From positions 1 to 64,000 of the forward strand of contig CAWULT010000003.1 in NCBI GenBank assembly GCA_963923455.1: 64,000 nt of DNA, given 5' to 3'. Source of the stretch: CAWULT01 sp963923455. Lineage in GTDB: Bacteria; Acidobacteriota; Vicinamibacteria; Vicinamibacterales; UBA2999. Shown here piece after piece: positions 16,885 through 25,527 of the stretch (position 1 is its first letter; every line of letters begins with the position of its first letter). The translations under genes were made by a program, and so were the position numbers. Below the pieces are notes generated by a model. It did no database searches and was not told the origin of the DNA. It saw nothing but the letters and a program-made list of their open reading frames with translations.

Positions 16885-18474
16885 CTAACGCTGTTGAGAG
16901 TGTCTTCTGCTCTTGCCGGGCACTTGTGAGAGGCCCCCTCTTACGAGCGTTAGGTAGACCAGGACGAACACCACGGCCGCCAACGCCTCCCCTCCCGCCC
17001 CGGGCACCAGAGACCTCGGCACGGCCCCCACGGCCAGCGCCGCCACGGACGCCCCCACCGGCAGCGTGAAGGCATGCCACGGCCACGCCCAGCCCTCCAG
17101 CGCGCGTACCTCGATGGCCCGGAGCGTGGCCTGAACCACGTAGGCGCACAGCGTGCCCACGGCAGCGCCGACAGCGCCGACGCGCGGGATCAGGACCAGC
17201 GACAGCCCAGCCTGCACCGCGACCGCCGCGAGCGCGTTGACCACGTTCAGGCTCGGCCGCTTCACCATGATCACGGTCTCGAACAGGCCGAGCAGGCCGT
17301 GCGAGCCGGTCGCCACCACCAGCACGACCAGCCAGGGGGTCGCCACCCGGAACTCCCGCCCGTAGAGCGCGAGGGCGGCGCCGCCCGAGAGGGCCGTGAG
17401 CGCCACGATCGGGCACACGAGCAGCAGAATCCACGTCGCGACCTGCTCGAGCCGCGCCTGCGCGGACACGGCGGGGCCGACGGCCGGCTGCCCGGCGGGC
17501 GTCCCGTCGCCCGCGCCGAGGCCACCCGTGGAGGCCTGGGCAACGATCGGCGCGAAGGCCTGGTCGAATACCTGTCGCAGCTTCCGGAGGCCGCCTGCCC
17601 ACTCCGCGGCAGCGGCATACGCCCCCACGGTGAAGGGCGTCACGCCCGGCGCCGACCCGACGAAGAAGCCGAGCAGCAGCACGTCGAGCCGGGTCAGCAG
17701 CAGGCCGAGGATGCTGGTGCCGGCCACCGGCACGGCGAACCGCAGCAGGCCGCGGGCTGGGTCGTCGGTGGCTGCCACGCCGGCGGCGCGCCCGCTCTGT
17801 GGCGCCCCGCCTGGCGTCGCAGGGGCGACCGCCGCGTCTGACACCACCCGTGCGGTCATCCCCGCCGCCACGGCCAACGCCGCGAACGTGCCGATCGTCA
17901 CGGCGAGCGATGGACCGGCCTCCCCCACCCCCAGCGCCAGCGTCAGGGCCAGGCCCCCGAGCATGACCACGGTGCCGGTGATGCCGTGCGCGTACAGGTC
18001 CACGTCCATTACCCGCAGCCCGCGGGCGACGGCCGCGCAGACACGGCCCACGGCCAGGGCCGGGATGGTCGGCGCCATCACCGCGAGCGCGAGCCCGACG
18101 CCACCGGCACGAATCGACCGCGGCCAGCCGGCGGCCACGGCCAGCAGGACAGCCAGCATCGGCACCAGGCTGGCGCCGAGGGCGGCGAGCGCGGCGGCCC
18201 GAAGTATCGGCCTGGCCGCCCAGGCACGCCCGAGCCCGCGGGCCCTGGCCACGAACGTCAGCGCGGCATTGTCCAGGCCGAAGACGCCGATGGTGCTGAG
18301 GACGTCCATCCACGCGAAGGCGAGGAGGAAGGCGCCAAGGGCGGCGCCCCCGAGCGTACGGGCGATCACGACGCTCATGACGCCGCGGACGCTCATGGCC
18401 GCCAGCGTGGCGGCGTTGGCCGCAATGCCACGCGTCAGCGTGCGGGCGTCCGAGCCGTGCTCGTGCGCGGTCAC
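16885..18474 (-). CDS. Oligosaccharide flippase (MOP/Wzx-like)
   Basis: 529 residues, almost entirely hydrophobic, with about 12-14 TM helices and the N-terminal pattern of polysaccharide-transport MOP proteins (TLTRGIAANAATLAAMSVRG). It probably flips a lipid-linked oligosaccharide across the inner membrane. The start is GTG 18474, 10 bp downstream of the pirin stop, so the two genes may share a transcript, although no glycosyltransferases are present nearby. The substrate is unknown. Codon use is strongly GC-rich, like the chromosome. Confidence 0.85.
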   Translation of the reverse strand: MTAHEHGSDARTLTRGIAANAATLAAMSVRGVMSVVIARTLGGAALGAFLLAFAWMDVLSTIGVFGLDNAALTFVARARGLGRAWAARPILRAAALAALGASLVPMLAVLLAVAAGWPRSIRAGGVGLALAVMAPTIPALAVGRVCAAVARGLRVMDVDLYAHGITGTVVMLGGLALTLALGVGEAGPSLAVTIGTFAALAVAAGMTARVVSDAAVAPATPGGAPQSGRAAGVAATDDPARGLLRFAVPVAGTSILGLLLTRLDVLLLGFFVGSAPGVTPFTVGAYAAAAEWAGGLRKLRQVFDQAFAPIVAQASTGGLGAGDGTPAGQPAVGPAVSAQARLEQVATWILLLVCPIVALTALSGGAALALYGREFRVATPWLVVLVVATGSHGLLGLFETVIMVKRPSLNVVNALAAVAVQAGLSLVLIPRVGAVGAAVGTLCAYVVQATLRAIEVRALEGWAWPWHAFTLPVGASVAALAVGAVPRSLVPGAGGEALAAVVFVLVYLTLVRGGLSQVPGKSRRHSQQR

Positions 18475-18484
18475 GCCGGCCGCG

Positions 18485-19375
18485 CTACCGGATGAAGGTG
18501 CCGGTGTTCAGCTCGAGGAAGGCCTGACGCAGCTCCTGCTCGGTGTTCATCACGATCGGGCCGTACCAGGCGACGGGCTCCTCGATCGGGCGGCCGGAGA
18601 CCAACAGGAAGCGGATGCCCTCCTCCCCTGCCCGTACGGTGATCTCGTCGCCGCGGTCGAACAGCACGAGCGACCGGTTGCCGGCGGCCGCGTCGTCGCG
18701 CTGGCCCGTCAGCTCGTTGATCGCGCTCTGCGGGTCGGAGGCGTCGCGGAACGAGCCGTCTCCGGCGAAGACGTACGCGAACACGTGGTTGGTGCGGTCC
18801 ACCGGGATGCGCTTCAGCGTGCCAGGCGGCACCGAGACGTCGAGGTAGCGCGGGTCCGCGGCCACGCCCTCGACCGGGCCCTTCGCGCCCCAGAACTCTC
18901 CGCACAGCACCCGGGCGCGCGTGCCGTCGTCGTCCACCACTTCTGGCACGTCCTGCGACTTGATGTCCTGGTAACGCGGCGCGGTCATCTTCAGCGACGA
19001 CGGCAGGTTGGCCCAGAGCTGGAACCCGTGCATCCGGCCCTGGGCGTCGCCCTTCGGCATTTCCTGGTGGAGAATCCCGCGGCCGGCCGTCATCCACTGG
19101 ATGTCGCCGGAGCCGAGCGTGCCGCGGTTGCCCAGGCTGTCGCCGTGCTCCACGTCGCCAGCGAGGACGTAGGTGATGGTCTCGATGCCGCGGTGGGGGT
19201 GCCACGGGAAGCCGGCCAGGTACTCGTCGGGCACGTCGTTGCGAAAGTCGTCGAGCAGCAGGAACGGGTCGAACTCGTTGGTGCTGCCGAAGCCGAAGGC
19301 CCGCCGCAGGTGCACACCGGCACCTTCAATGGTGGGACGCGAGGCCGAGACGCGCTTGACGGGACGGACGGACAT
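18485..19375 (-). CDS. Pirin-family cupin protein
   Basis: 296 residues in the pirin layout, a bicupin with conserved N-terminal metal site. FPWHPHRGIETITYVLAG carries the first two histidines, VEHGDSLGN follows, and GILHQEMP supplies the remaining His/Glu ligands of the Fe(II) site. The C-terminal cupin is present (FLLVSGRPIEEPVAWYGPIV). Bacterial pirins include quercetin 2,3-dioxygenases and redox-sensing regulators; the physiological role here is open. The ATG at 19375 follows AAGGAG, and a GATAAT -10-like box lies about 40 bp upstream (19414-19419). Confidence 0.92.
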   Translation of the reverse strand: MSVRPVKRVSASRPTIEGAGVHLRRAFGFGSTNEFDPFLLLDDFRNDVPDEYLAGFPWHPHRGIETITYVLAGDVEHGDSLGNRGTLGSGDIQWMTAGRGILHQEMPKGDAQGRMHGFQLWANLPSSLKMTAPRYQDIKSQDVPEVVDDDGTRARVLCGEFWGAKGPVEGVAADPRYLDVSVPPGTLKRIPVDRTNHVFAYVFAGDGSFRDASDPQSAINELTGQRDDAAAGNRSLVLFDRGDEITVRAGEEGIRFLLVSGRPIEEPVAWYGPIVMNTEQELRQAFLELNTGTFIR

Positions 19376-19443
19376 GGTCGACTCCTTCGGGGTGCTGGCG
19401 GGGATCGATGGCATTATCCCCCGCGGCGCGTGCGGCACGCCGT

Positions 19444-20523
19444 TCAGGGTGCGTCGCCGGGCTGGCTCAGGATCTCGAGGCGCCCACGCAGTCCCGACGA
19501 GACGAGCACCTCGTTGCGCGCGGTGACGATCACGCCCTCGACGTTCGGCAGGCGTTCGATGAGCGCCATGCCGGCGTCCGGCCCCGCAACGAACACCCCC
19601 GTGGACAGCGCGTCGGCCAGCACGGCCCTGTCCGCGACGATGGTGACGCTGCGACAGCCCCTGGCCGGCTCTCCGCTGTCGGGATCCAGGAGGTGATGGT
19701 AGCGCCGTCCGTCCTTGACGAAGGCGCGCTCGTAGTCGCCGGAGGTGCTGAAGGTGGCGTCGGAGAGATCGAGTGCCGCGAACACCGCACCCGCGTGGCC
19801 TCGGGGATCCTGGATGCCCACGCGCCATGGGCGTCCGCCGCGGTGACCGGCGGCGTAGAAGTCGCCGCCGGCCTGGATCATGAAGTCCCGAAGACCTCGC
19901 CCGCGCAGGATGGCCACGGCCCGGTCGACGGCAAGGCCCTTGCCGATGCCCCCCAGGTGCACCCGCATGCCAGGCCTGGGCAGGAAGACGCTGCCGCGGG
20001 CCTCGTCCACCCGGATCGCGGCATAGTCCACGAGCGGCAGCCGGGCCTCGATCTGGGCGCGACCCGGCACCACCCCGTCCCGGTCGTGATCGAATTTCCA
20101 GATGTCGGAGAGGGCCCCGAACGTGACGTCGAACTTGCCGCCGGTCCAGTCCCCCACCTGCCGGGCCACGCGCAACGCTTCGAGGACTTCGGGGCTGACG
20201 TCGACTGGACGCGTTCCGGCGGCGGCGTTCATGCGAAGCACGTCGCTGCCGGGCTTCCACACGCTCATCAGGCGGTCGAGGCGGTCGAACTCGTCGAACA
20301 CCTCGCCGAAAGCGGCGGCCGCGGCCCGCTCATCAGGGGTCCAGGCCGAGAGCCGCAGCTCGGAGCCCATCGTGACGTAGGTGCGTTCGACCAGGCGGGC
20401 CGAGGACGCCGGGTCGGGGGCCGGTCCTCCGTCGCCGGCGCCTGGAGGCGCCACACAGGCAGCGGCCCAGGAGACGGCCGTAACGACGGCACAGGCCGGC
20501 ACCAGCCGGCGCAGGAGGGACAT
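19444..20523 (-). CDS. apbE: FAD:protein FMN transferase (ApbE)
   Basis: 359 residues, exported: the N-terminal helix ends VSWAAACVAPP, a plausible lipobox with Cys23, so it is a likely lipoprotein. ApbE motifs are present: VHLGGIGKGLAVDRA, IQAGGDFYAAG, STSGDYERAF, HHLLDPDSGEPA and the metal-binding DALSTGVFVAG. ApbE transfers FMN from FAD to a threonine or serine in DxxSGATxS/T motifs of extracytoplasmic or membrane proteins. The FMN-binding protein at 11528-12052 is a fitting substrate in this window. I chose ATG 20523 because the open frame upstream of it overlaps the dehydrogenase gene. It starts 8 bp after that gene's stop, suggesting co-transcription. Confidence 0.93.
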   Translation of the reverse strand: MSLLRRLVPACAVVTAVSWAAACVAPPGAGDGGPAPDPASSARLVERTYVTMGSELRLSAWTPDERAAAAAFGEVFDEFDRLDRLMSVWKPGSDVLRMNAAAGTRPVDVSPEVLEALRVARQVGDWTGGKFDVTFGALSDIWKFDHDRDGVVPGRAQIEARLPLVDYAAIRVDEARGSVFLPRPGMRVHLGGIGKGLAVDRAVAILRGRGLRDFMIQAGGDFYAAGHRGGRPWRVGIQDPRGHAGAVFAALDLSDATFSTSGDYERAFVKDGRRYHHLLDPDSGEPARGCRSVTIVADRAVLADALSTGVFVAGPDAGMALIERLPNVEGVIVTARNEVLVSSGLRGRLEILSQPGDAP

Positions 20524-20531
20524 CGAAACGT

Positions 20532-21479
20532 CTAGCTGACGTCGAGCAGGACCTTCATCACGGGTTTCGACCTGGCCAGGGCCAGTGCTTCGAGTCCCCG
20601 TCCCAGCTCGAAACGTTCGGACACCAGCGCTCCCACCTGGACGCGGCCGTCCGCGAGCGCGGCCAGGGCCTGGTCGAATGGGCCGCACCGGGAGCCGACG
20701 ATCGTGACCTCGTCGATGACGATCGGCGCCATCGCCATCGTCTGGGCGCCGGCGACGGTCGTCTTCAGGACCACCGTTCCACGCGGGCGGACCAGGCTCA
20801 GCGCCGTGGGCAGGCCGGTCTCGGAGCCCGTGCAGTCCACCACGATGTCCGCCACGCGCTCGTCCTTCAGGTCGCGCAGCAGCATCGTCGCGATGCCGAG
20901 CGACTGCAGCAACGCCAGCTTCTCGGGGTGCTTTCCGACGACGAGGACGTTCTCCGAGAGCCCGGCCAGCACCTGCGCCGAGAGATTGCCCAGACGGCCG
21001 TCGCCGAGGACCACGATTCTCGCGCCTTGGGGTATCGGCACTTGCGCCGGGATCTGGAACGCCGCCGCCACCGGCTCCGTGAACACCGCCACCTCGTTCG
21101 GCAGTTCGTCCGGCACGAGGTGCAGGTTGCGCTGGGGCACGGCGATGTAGTCCGCGAACGCGCCGTCATGATTCAGAATGCCGAGGACCGTCCTGTTCGG
21201 ACAGTGCGACGGATACCCGGCGCGACAGGTGGGACAGTCCCAGCAGCTGCAGTTGATTTCGCCCACGACGCGGCGGCCGGCGTACGGCCCCGATTCGGCG
21301 ACGCCGACGAACTCGTGTCCGAGCACGCCGCGAAACCCCATGTACCCCTTGATCAGCTGCAGGTCCGTCTCGCAGACACCGGCGCACTGCACGCGCACCA
21401 GGACTTCGCCGGGTGCCGGGCTCGGCATCGGGTACGAGGACTGCACTTCGACGTCGTGACTCAGAACAACCGCCCGCAT
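20532..21479 (-). CDS. Zinc-type medium-chain alcohol/sorbitol dehydrogenase-like protein
   Basis: 315 residues. The N-terminal GroES-like domain has CAGVCETDLQLIKGY (catalytic-zinc Cys in CETD) and GHEFVGV (zinc His/Glu). The structural-zinc lobe reads CSCWDCPTCRAGYPSHC. The Rossmann domain has VVLGDGRLGNLSAQ in place of the usual GxGxxG. It is about 30 residues shorter than typical members. The substrate is not evident; threonine, sorbitol and long-chain alcohol dehydrogenases share this layout. Its partner in the transcript is apbE, 8 bp downstream. Confidence 0.9.
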   Translation of the reverse strand: MRAVVLSHDVEVQSSYPMPSPAPGEVLVRVQCAGVCETDLQLIKGYMGFRGVLGHEFVGVAESGPYAGRRVVGEINCSCWDCPTCRAGYPSHCPNRTVLGILNHDGAFADYIAVPQRNLHLVPDELPNEVAVFTEPVAAAFQIPAQVPIPQGARIVVLGDGRLGNLSAQVLAGLSENVLVVGKHPEKLALLQSLGIATMLLRDLKDERVADIVVDCTGSETGLPTALSLVRPRGTVVLKTTVAGAQTMAMAPIVIDEVTIVGSRCGPFDQALAALADGRVQVGALVSERFELGRGLEALALARSKPVMKVLLDVS

Positions 21480-21550
21480 GCGCGCAAACGTACCAGAACC
21501 AGCGGGTTCCCGCCAGTGCGAGGGTCTGATTGTGGAAGGGGGAGAGGGCC

Positions 21551-21576
21551 GGCGGCTGGCGCCAGGACCAGCCGCC
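21551..21576 (-). terminator. Hairpin after the ACIII-caa3 operon
   Basis: GGCGGCTGG (21551-21559) and CCAGCCGCC (21568-21576) form a perfect 9-bp GC stem with an 8-nt loop, 12 bp beyond the stop of the last operon gene. In the transcript it is followed by a C/U-rich run rather than a clean U tract, so it may be a weak intrinsic terminator or an mRNA-stabilising hairpin. Confidence 0.5.
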
Positions 21577-21588
21577 TCCGGAGGGGAC

Positions 21589-22209
21589 TTACTGGTTGGT
21601 GGGTGCCTGCTCGGCGCGCTCGAGCATGTACGCGGCCAGCGCCTGCAGGCGCGCGTCGCCGAGGTGCACGAACGACGGCATCTGCTCGAACTGCTTCCGC
21701 TTGCGGCCGGGCGACTTGGCCCATTCGACGATCTTGGCCGGGTCGGTCGAATAGAGGCCCCTGATCTCGGCCAGCGTGGGCGCCGTCTTCGTGGTGTTGC
21801 TGTGGCAGGTGCCGCAGGTCACGCCCCACAACGCCTCCGGGTTGGCGAGCGCCGTCGCGGTCGGTGCCGGCAGTTCGGCCTCGGCGATCCGGGGGAGCGT
21901 ACCGGCCGTGGTGCTGCCACGCGGCGACGCCATCCAGCCGCGCGAGAGGTAGTCGGTCAGGGTCAGGCCGAAGAGGGTCAGGACGAAGAAGATCGTGCCG
22001 CCGACGACCAGCTTGGTGAGCTTGCTGCTGTACTTCACGTGCATGAAGAACAGGATCACCAGCGTCGCCTTGAACAGCGCGATGCCGATGGCCACCGGGA
22101 AGTTCAGGTGGCCCAGGTTCGTGAACGCGGCGCCGACCGTGGCCGCGGTCAGCACCATCAGCGCCCCGAAGATCGTGTAGTAGGTGCTCTTGGGTGAGAT
22201 GTGAGACAT
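21589..22209 (-). CDS. Cytochrome c oxidase subunit IV fused to a cytochrome c domain
   Basis: 206 residues. Residues 8-88 form the small prokaryotic COX4 domain with about three TM helices (YTIFGALMVLTAATVGAAF; FPVAIGIALFKATLVILFF; VGGTIFFVLTLFGLTL). After a short Pro/Ala linker comes a class-I cytochrome c domain with CGTCH at 132-136 and a candidate axial Met at 177 (FEQMPSF). The chain orientation places the heme domain on the periplasmic side. It is the last gene of the operon and starts 3 bp after coxIII. Subunit IV is normally only the TM part, so the fused cytochrome gives the oxidase a second tethered heme c in addition to that of subunit II. Confidence 0.9.
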   Translation of the reverse strand: MSHISPKSTYYTIFGALMVLTAATVGAAFTNLGHLNFPVAIGIALFKATLVILFFMHVKYSSKLTKLVVGGTIFFVLTLFGLTLTDYLSRGWMASPRGSTTAGTLPRIAEAELPAPTATALANPEALWGVTCGTCHSNTTKTAPTLAEIRGLYSTDPAKIVEWAKSPGRKRKQFEQMPSFVHLGDARLQALAAYMLERAEQAPTNQ

Positions 22210-22212
22210 GGC

Positions 22213-22908
22213 TTACTTCAAGTGAGCGCCTGTCCTGTCCACGAGATACAGGAGCGGGAACAGGAAGATCCACACGATGTCGACGAAGTGCCAGTACAGG
22301 CCCGCCATCTCGACCGGGGTGTACCACTCCGGGGAGAACCGGCGCTTGTGGGCCATCCAGGCGATCACCGACAGGATACCGAATCCGATCACCATGTGCA
22401 GCGCGTGGAGGCCTGTGAGCGCGAAGTAGAGCGACAGGAAGATCTCCACCTGTCCCGCGTGCGGTCCCTCGAACTGGAAGCCGAAGCCGGGAATGTGGTG
22501 CAGTTCCCACTTGTGCTTGTACTCGAAGAACTTGACCACGAGGAAGACGAGGCCGAGCAGCATCGTCACCAGCAGCCAGTTCACCGTGGCCTTCGGGTAC
22601 CCGACTTGTGCCGCCCGCACGGCCAGGGCCATGGTCAAGCTGCTCGAGATCAGGACGACCGTGTTGAAGCCGCCCATCAGGATGTCGAGCTCGAGGCTGC
22701 CCTCCATCCACGCTTCTGGGTACCAGATGCGATAGATCATGTAGGCCGTGAACAGCCCACCGAAGAACATCACCTCCTGGACGATGAAGATCCACATCCC
22801 CAGGACGGAGGCTTCCTTCTGCTGCTGCAGCGTCTCGAAGTGATGCTGCAGGGCAGGATGATGGGCGTGCCCGTGCCCGTCAGCGTGTGCAACTGCCGCG
22901 TTATGCAA
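22213..22908 (-). CDS. ctaE: Cytochrome c oxidase subunit III
   Basis: 231 residues with about five TM helices. It begins with a His-rich leader (AHADGHGHAHHPALQHHFE) and shows subunit III motifs: MWIFIVQEVMFFGGLF, FFEYKHKWE and AGLYWHFVDIVWIFLFPLLY. The start is TTG 22908, overlapping the coxI stop by 8 bases and preceded by GGGAGA. Subunit III stabilises subunit I of heme-copper oxidases. Confidence 0.95.
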   Translation of the reverse strand: MHNAAVAHADGHGHAHHPALQHHFETLQQQKEASVLGMWIFIVQEVMFFGGLFTAYMIYRIWYPEAWMEGSLELDILMGGFNTVVLISSSLTMALAVRAAQVGYPKATVNWLLVTMLLGLVFLVVKFFEYKHKWELHHIPGFGFQFEGPHAGQVEIFLSLYFALTGLHALHMVIGFGILSVIAWMAHKRRFSPEWYTPVEMAGLYWHFVDIVWIFLFPLLYLVDRTGAHLK

Positions 22909-24526
22909 CCTTGATCTCCCGCTTCGAGTAGTCGTACGCCTCTTCGTTCACCACGGGAGTCCCCGCGAAGTTCTCCGGCAGCGGCGGCGACTGTGTCTGC
23001 CATTCGAGGCCGGTGGCGCCCCATGGGTTCTCACCGGCGTCCTCGCCCTTCATGAGCGACCAGGCGAAATAGATGACGGGCAGCGCGTACCCGAGGCCGA
23101 GCACAGCGGCTCCGCCCGTCGACAGGACGTTGAACACCTGCCATTCCTCCGGGTACACGTGGTACCGGCGGGGCATGCCCATGTAGCCCAGGATGAACTG
23201 GGGGAAGAACGTGAGGTTGAACCCGATGAACACGAGGACGGCCGAGACCTTCGCCGCCGCGTCGTTGTACATCTTCCCGGTCATCTTCGGCCAGTAGAAG
23301 TGCAGGCCGGCGAAGTAGCCCATGATCGCGCCGCCCACCATGATGTAGTGGAAGTGCGCGACGACGAAGTAGGTGTCGTGCAGGTGGACGTCGAGGCCAA
23401 CCGAGGCGAGGAACAGGCCCGTCAGCCCGCCGATCAGGAAGAGGCCGATGAAGCCGAACACGAAGAACATCGGCGCCTTCCACCAGATGGCGCCCTGATA
23501 GAGGGTGGCCGTCCAGTTGAAGGTCTTGACGGCGGACGGGATGGCCACCGCGAAGGTCAGGAACGAGAACACCATCGCCGAGTAGGGCGAGATGCCCGCG
23601 ACGAACATGTGGTGCGCCCAGATGAGGAAGCCGAACACCGCGATCGCGAGGCTCGAGAAGGCCACGAACGAGTAGCCGAACACGCTCTTGCGCGAGAAGC
23701 AGGCGATGACCTCGGAGATCACCCCCATCGGCGGCAGGATCATGATGTAGACCGCCGGGTGCGAGTAGAACCAGAAGAGGTGCTGGAAGAGCACCGGGTC
23801 GCCCCCGAGGCGCGGGTCGAAGATGCCGAAGCCGAGGCCGCGCTCGAGGGCCAGCATCAGCACTGTGATGGCGACGACCGGCGTACCGAGGATCTGCACC
23901 AGGCTCGTCGCGTAGAGCGCCCAGACGAGCAGCGGCAGCCGGAACCACGTCAGGCCTGGGGCCCGCATGCGGTGAATCGTCACCATGAAGTTGACGCCCG
24001 TCAGGATCGACGAGAACCCGGTGACGAACACGCCGATGCCCGTCAGCATCACGTTCGTGTCGGATGCCGCCGTGGTGTAGGGCACGTAGAACGTCCAGCC
24101 GGTGTCGACGCCGCCGAACACCATGGCCGACACCGTGATGATGAAGCCGATGACGAAGACGTACCAGCTGATCAGGTTGACCTTCGGAAACGCCACGTCC
24201 TTCGCGCCCAGCATCAGCGGCAGCACGAAGTTGCCGATCACGGCCGGCACTGCCGGGATCAGGACGAAGAACACCATCGCGACGCCGTGCATCGTGAACA
24301 GCTTGTTGTAGGTGTCGCTCGACCACATGTCGCCCGCTGGGGTGGTCAGCTCCAGGCGGATGCCCGCGGCGAAGATGCCGCCGAGGAAGAAGGCGAGCGA
24401 GACCACCGCCAGGTACATCAGACCGATCCGCTTGTGGTCCTTCGTCAGGAGCCACGAGAGGATTCCGTACTGATGGTTCAGGTAGGTCCGGCGTGCGGGA
24501 GCTTTGGTTGTCATGTCCGTACCCAT
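22901..24526 (-). CDS. ctaD: Cytochrome c oxidase subunit I (caa3 type)
   Basis: 541 residues with 12 TM helices. Heme and copper ligands are visible: MHGVAMVFF (low-spin heme His), FWFYSHPAVYI (CuB His and cross-linked Tyr), and the late VAHFHYIMVGG with both heme His. K- and D-channel residues appear conserved by eye (the YSHPAVYIMILP Glu position is occupied by the Tyr-Ser variant seen in A2-type enzymes, which needs an alignment). It reduces O2 to water and pumps protons. The first ATG overlaps the coxII stop by one base (TAATG); a second ATG four codons later is an alternative. Confidence 0.97.
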   Translation of the reverse strand: MGTDMTTKAPARRTYLNHQYGILSWLLTKDHKRIGLMYLAVVSLAFFLGGIFAAGIRLELTTPAGDMWSSDTYNKLFTMHGVAMVFFVLIPAVPAVIGNFVLPLMLGAKDVAFPKVNLISWYVFVIGFIITVSAMVFGGVDTGWTFYVPYTTAASDTNVMLTGIGVFVTGFSSILTGVNFMVTIHRMRAPGLTWFRLPLLVWALYATSLVQILGTPVVAITVLMLALERGLGFGIFDPRLGGDPVLFQHLFWFYSHPAVYIMILPPMGVISEVIACFSRKSVFGYSFVAFSSLAIAVFGFLIWAHHMFVAGISPYSAMVFSFLTFAVAIPSAVKTFNWTATLYQGAIWWKAPMFFVFGFIGLFLIGGLTGLFLASVGLDVHLHDTYFVVAHFHYIMVGGAIMGYFAGLHFYWPKMTGKMYNDAAAKVSAVLVFIGFNLTFFPQFILGYMGMPRRYHVYPEEWQVFNVLSTGGAAVLGLGYALPVIYFAWSLMKGEDAGENPWGATGLEWQTQSPPLPENFAGTPVVNEEAYDYSKREIKVA

Positions 24527-25524
24527 TACCGTCGCTCCGCGGCGGTGGTCGTCACCGCGGCGGGAGCCTCGGCCTGGGCAGCCGGCGCTGCGCCAGGAGC
24601 GGCCTTCAGGCTCTTGATGTATTCGATGAGGCTCATCACGCCTTCTTCGTTCACCAGACCCTGGAACGTCGGCATCAGGGGCTGGTAGCCGGCCACCATC
24701 TTCATCTGGGGAGTCAGGATCGACTCGCGCAGGTAGCTGTCGTCGGCGACGACGTCACGCCCGCCGACGATGTCGACCTTCGAGTTGTAGACCCCCGCCA
24801 GGGCCGGACCGCGGCCCTTGCCGTCCGGCAGGTGGCAGGTGACGCACGAGAGCTGCTCGAAGAGCTGCTGGCCGCGCTGGGCCATCGGCATCCCCGTATC
24901 GCCGCTGAGCCACGCCTGATAGTCGTTCGGCTCCATGACGATCACCTTGCCGATCATCCCGGAGTGCTTCGTGCCGCAGTACTCGGCGCAGAAGAGGTGG
25001 TACTCCCCAGTCTGCGTCGCCTCGAACCAGAGCGAGCTGTACCGGCCCGGGATGGCATCGGCCTTCACGCGGAATGCCGGGATGAACAGGTCGTGGAGCA
25101 CGTCCTCCGACGTGAACGTCACGCGGACGGGCCGGCCCTTCGGCACGTGGAGCTCGTTGATCTCCGCCTTGCCGTCGATGTGCTGGAAGCGCCACATCCA
25201 CCGCTTGCCGGTGGAGTAGATCTCCAGGGTTTCTGCGGGCGGACGCACCAGCTGGAAGAACACCGACGTGGAGTAGGCGAAGATTCCCATCGCGATGATG
25301 AAGGGAATCAGCGACCAGCCCAGCTCGAGTGGAATCGACCCGTGGATGTTGGCGCCGACCTTCTGACCCGAATCGTCGCGGTACTTGATGGCGAAGATCG
25401 CGACGATGACGGACACCAACACGGCGAAGAACGCCGTCACGCCCAGGATCAGGAAGTACAAGTTGTCCACCTGGGAGGCCATGGTGGACGCTTGTGCCGG
25501 AAAGAAGGGAATGCCAGACACCAT
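24526..25524 (-). CDS. ctaC: Cytochrome c oxidase subunit II with fused cytochrome c
   Basis: 332 residues. Two TM helices (about 22-46 and 70-90) are followed by the CuA domain, with ligands H144, C179, C183, H187 and M190 in CAEYCGTKHSGM. A fused cytochrome c domain has CVTCH at 227-231 and Met candidates in LMPTFQG. The heme c fusion makes this a caa3-type oxidase. A low-complexity Ala/Pro tail ends the protein. It starts 3 bp downstream of the SCO stop. No cleavable lipoprotein signal is evident. Confidence 0.96.
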   Translation of the reverse strand: MVSGIPFFPAQASTMASQVDNLYFLILGVTAFFAVLVSVIVAIFAIKYRDDSGQKVGANIHGSIPLELGWSLIPFIIAMGIFAYSTSVFFQLVRPPAETLEIYSTGKRWMWRFQHIDGKAEINELHVPKGRPVRVTFTSEDVLHDLFIPAFRVKADAIPGRYSSLWFEATQTGEYHLFCAEYCGTKHSGMIGKVIVMEPNDYQAWLSGDTGMPMAQRGQQLFEQLSCVTCHLPDGKGRGPALAGVYNSKVDIVGGRDVVADDSYLRESILTPQMKMVAGYQPLMPTFQGLVNEEGVMSLIEYIKSLKAAPGAAPAAQAEAPAAVTTTAAERR

Positions 25525-25527
25525 AAA

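Noticed and set aside
23159..24688. 509-codon rightward open frame across coxI
   Set aside because: Antisense shadow of subunit I; composition is dominated by His/Glu/Arg with no family likeness.
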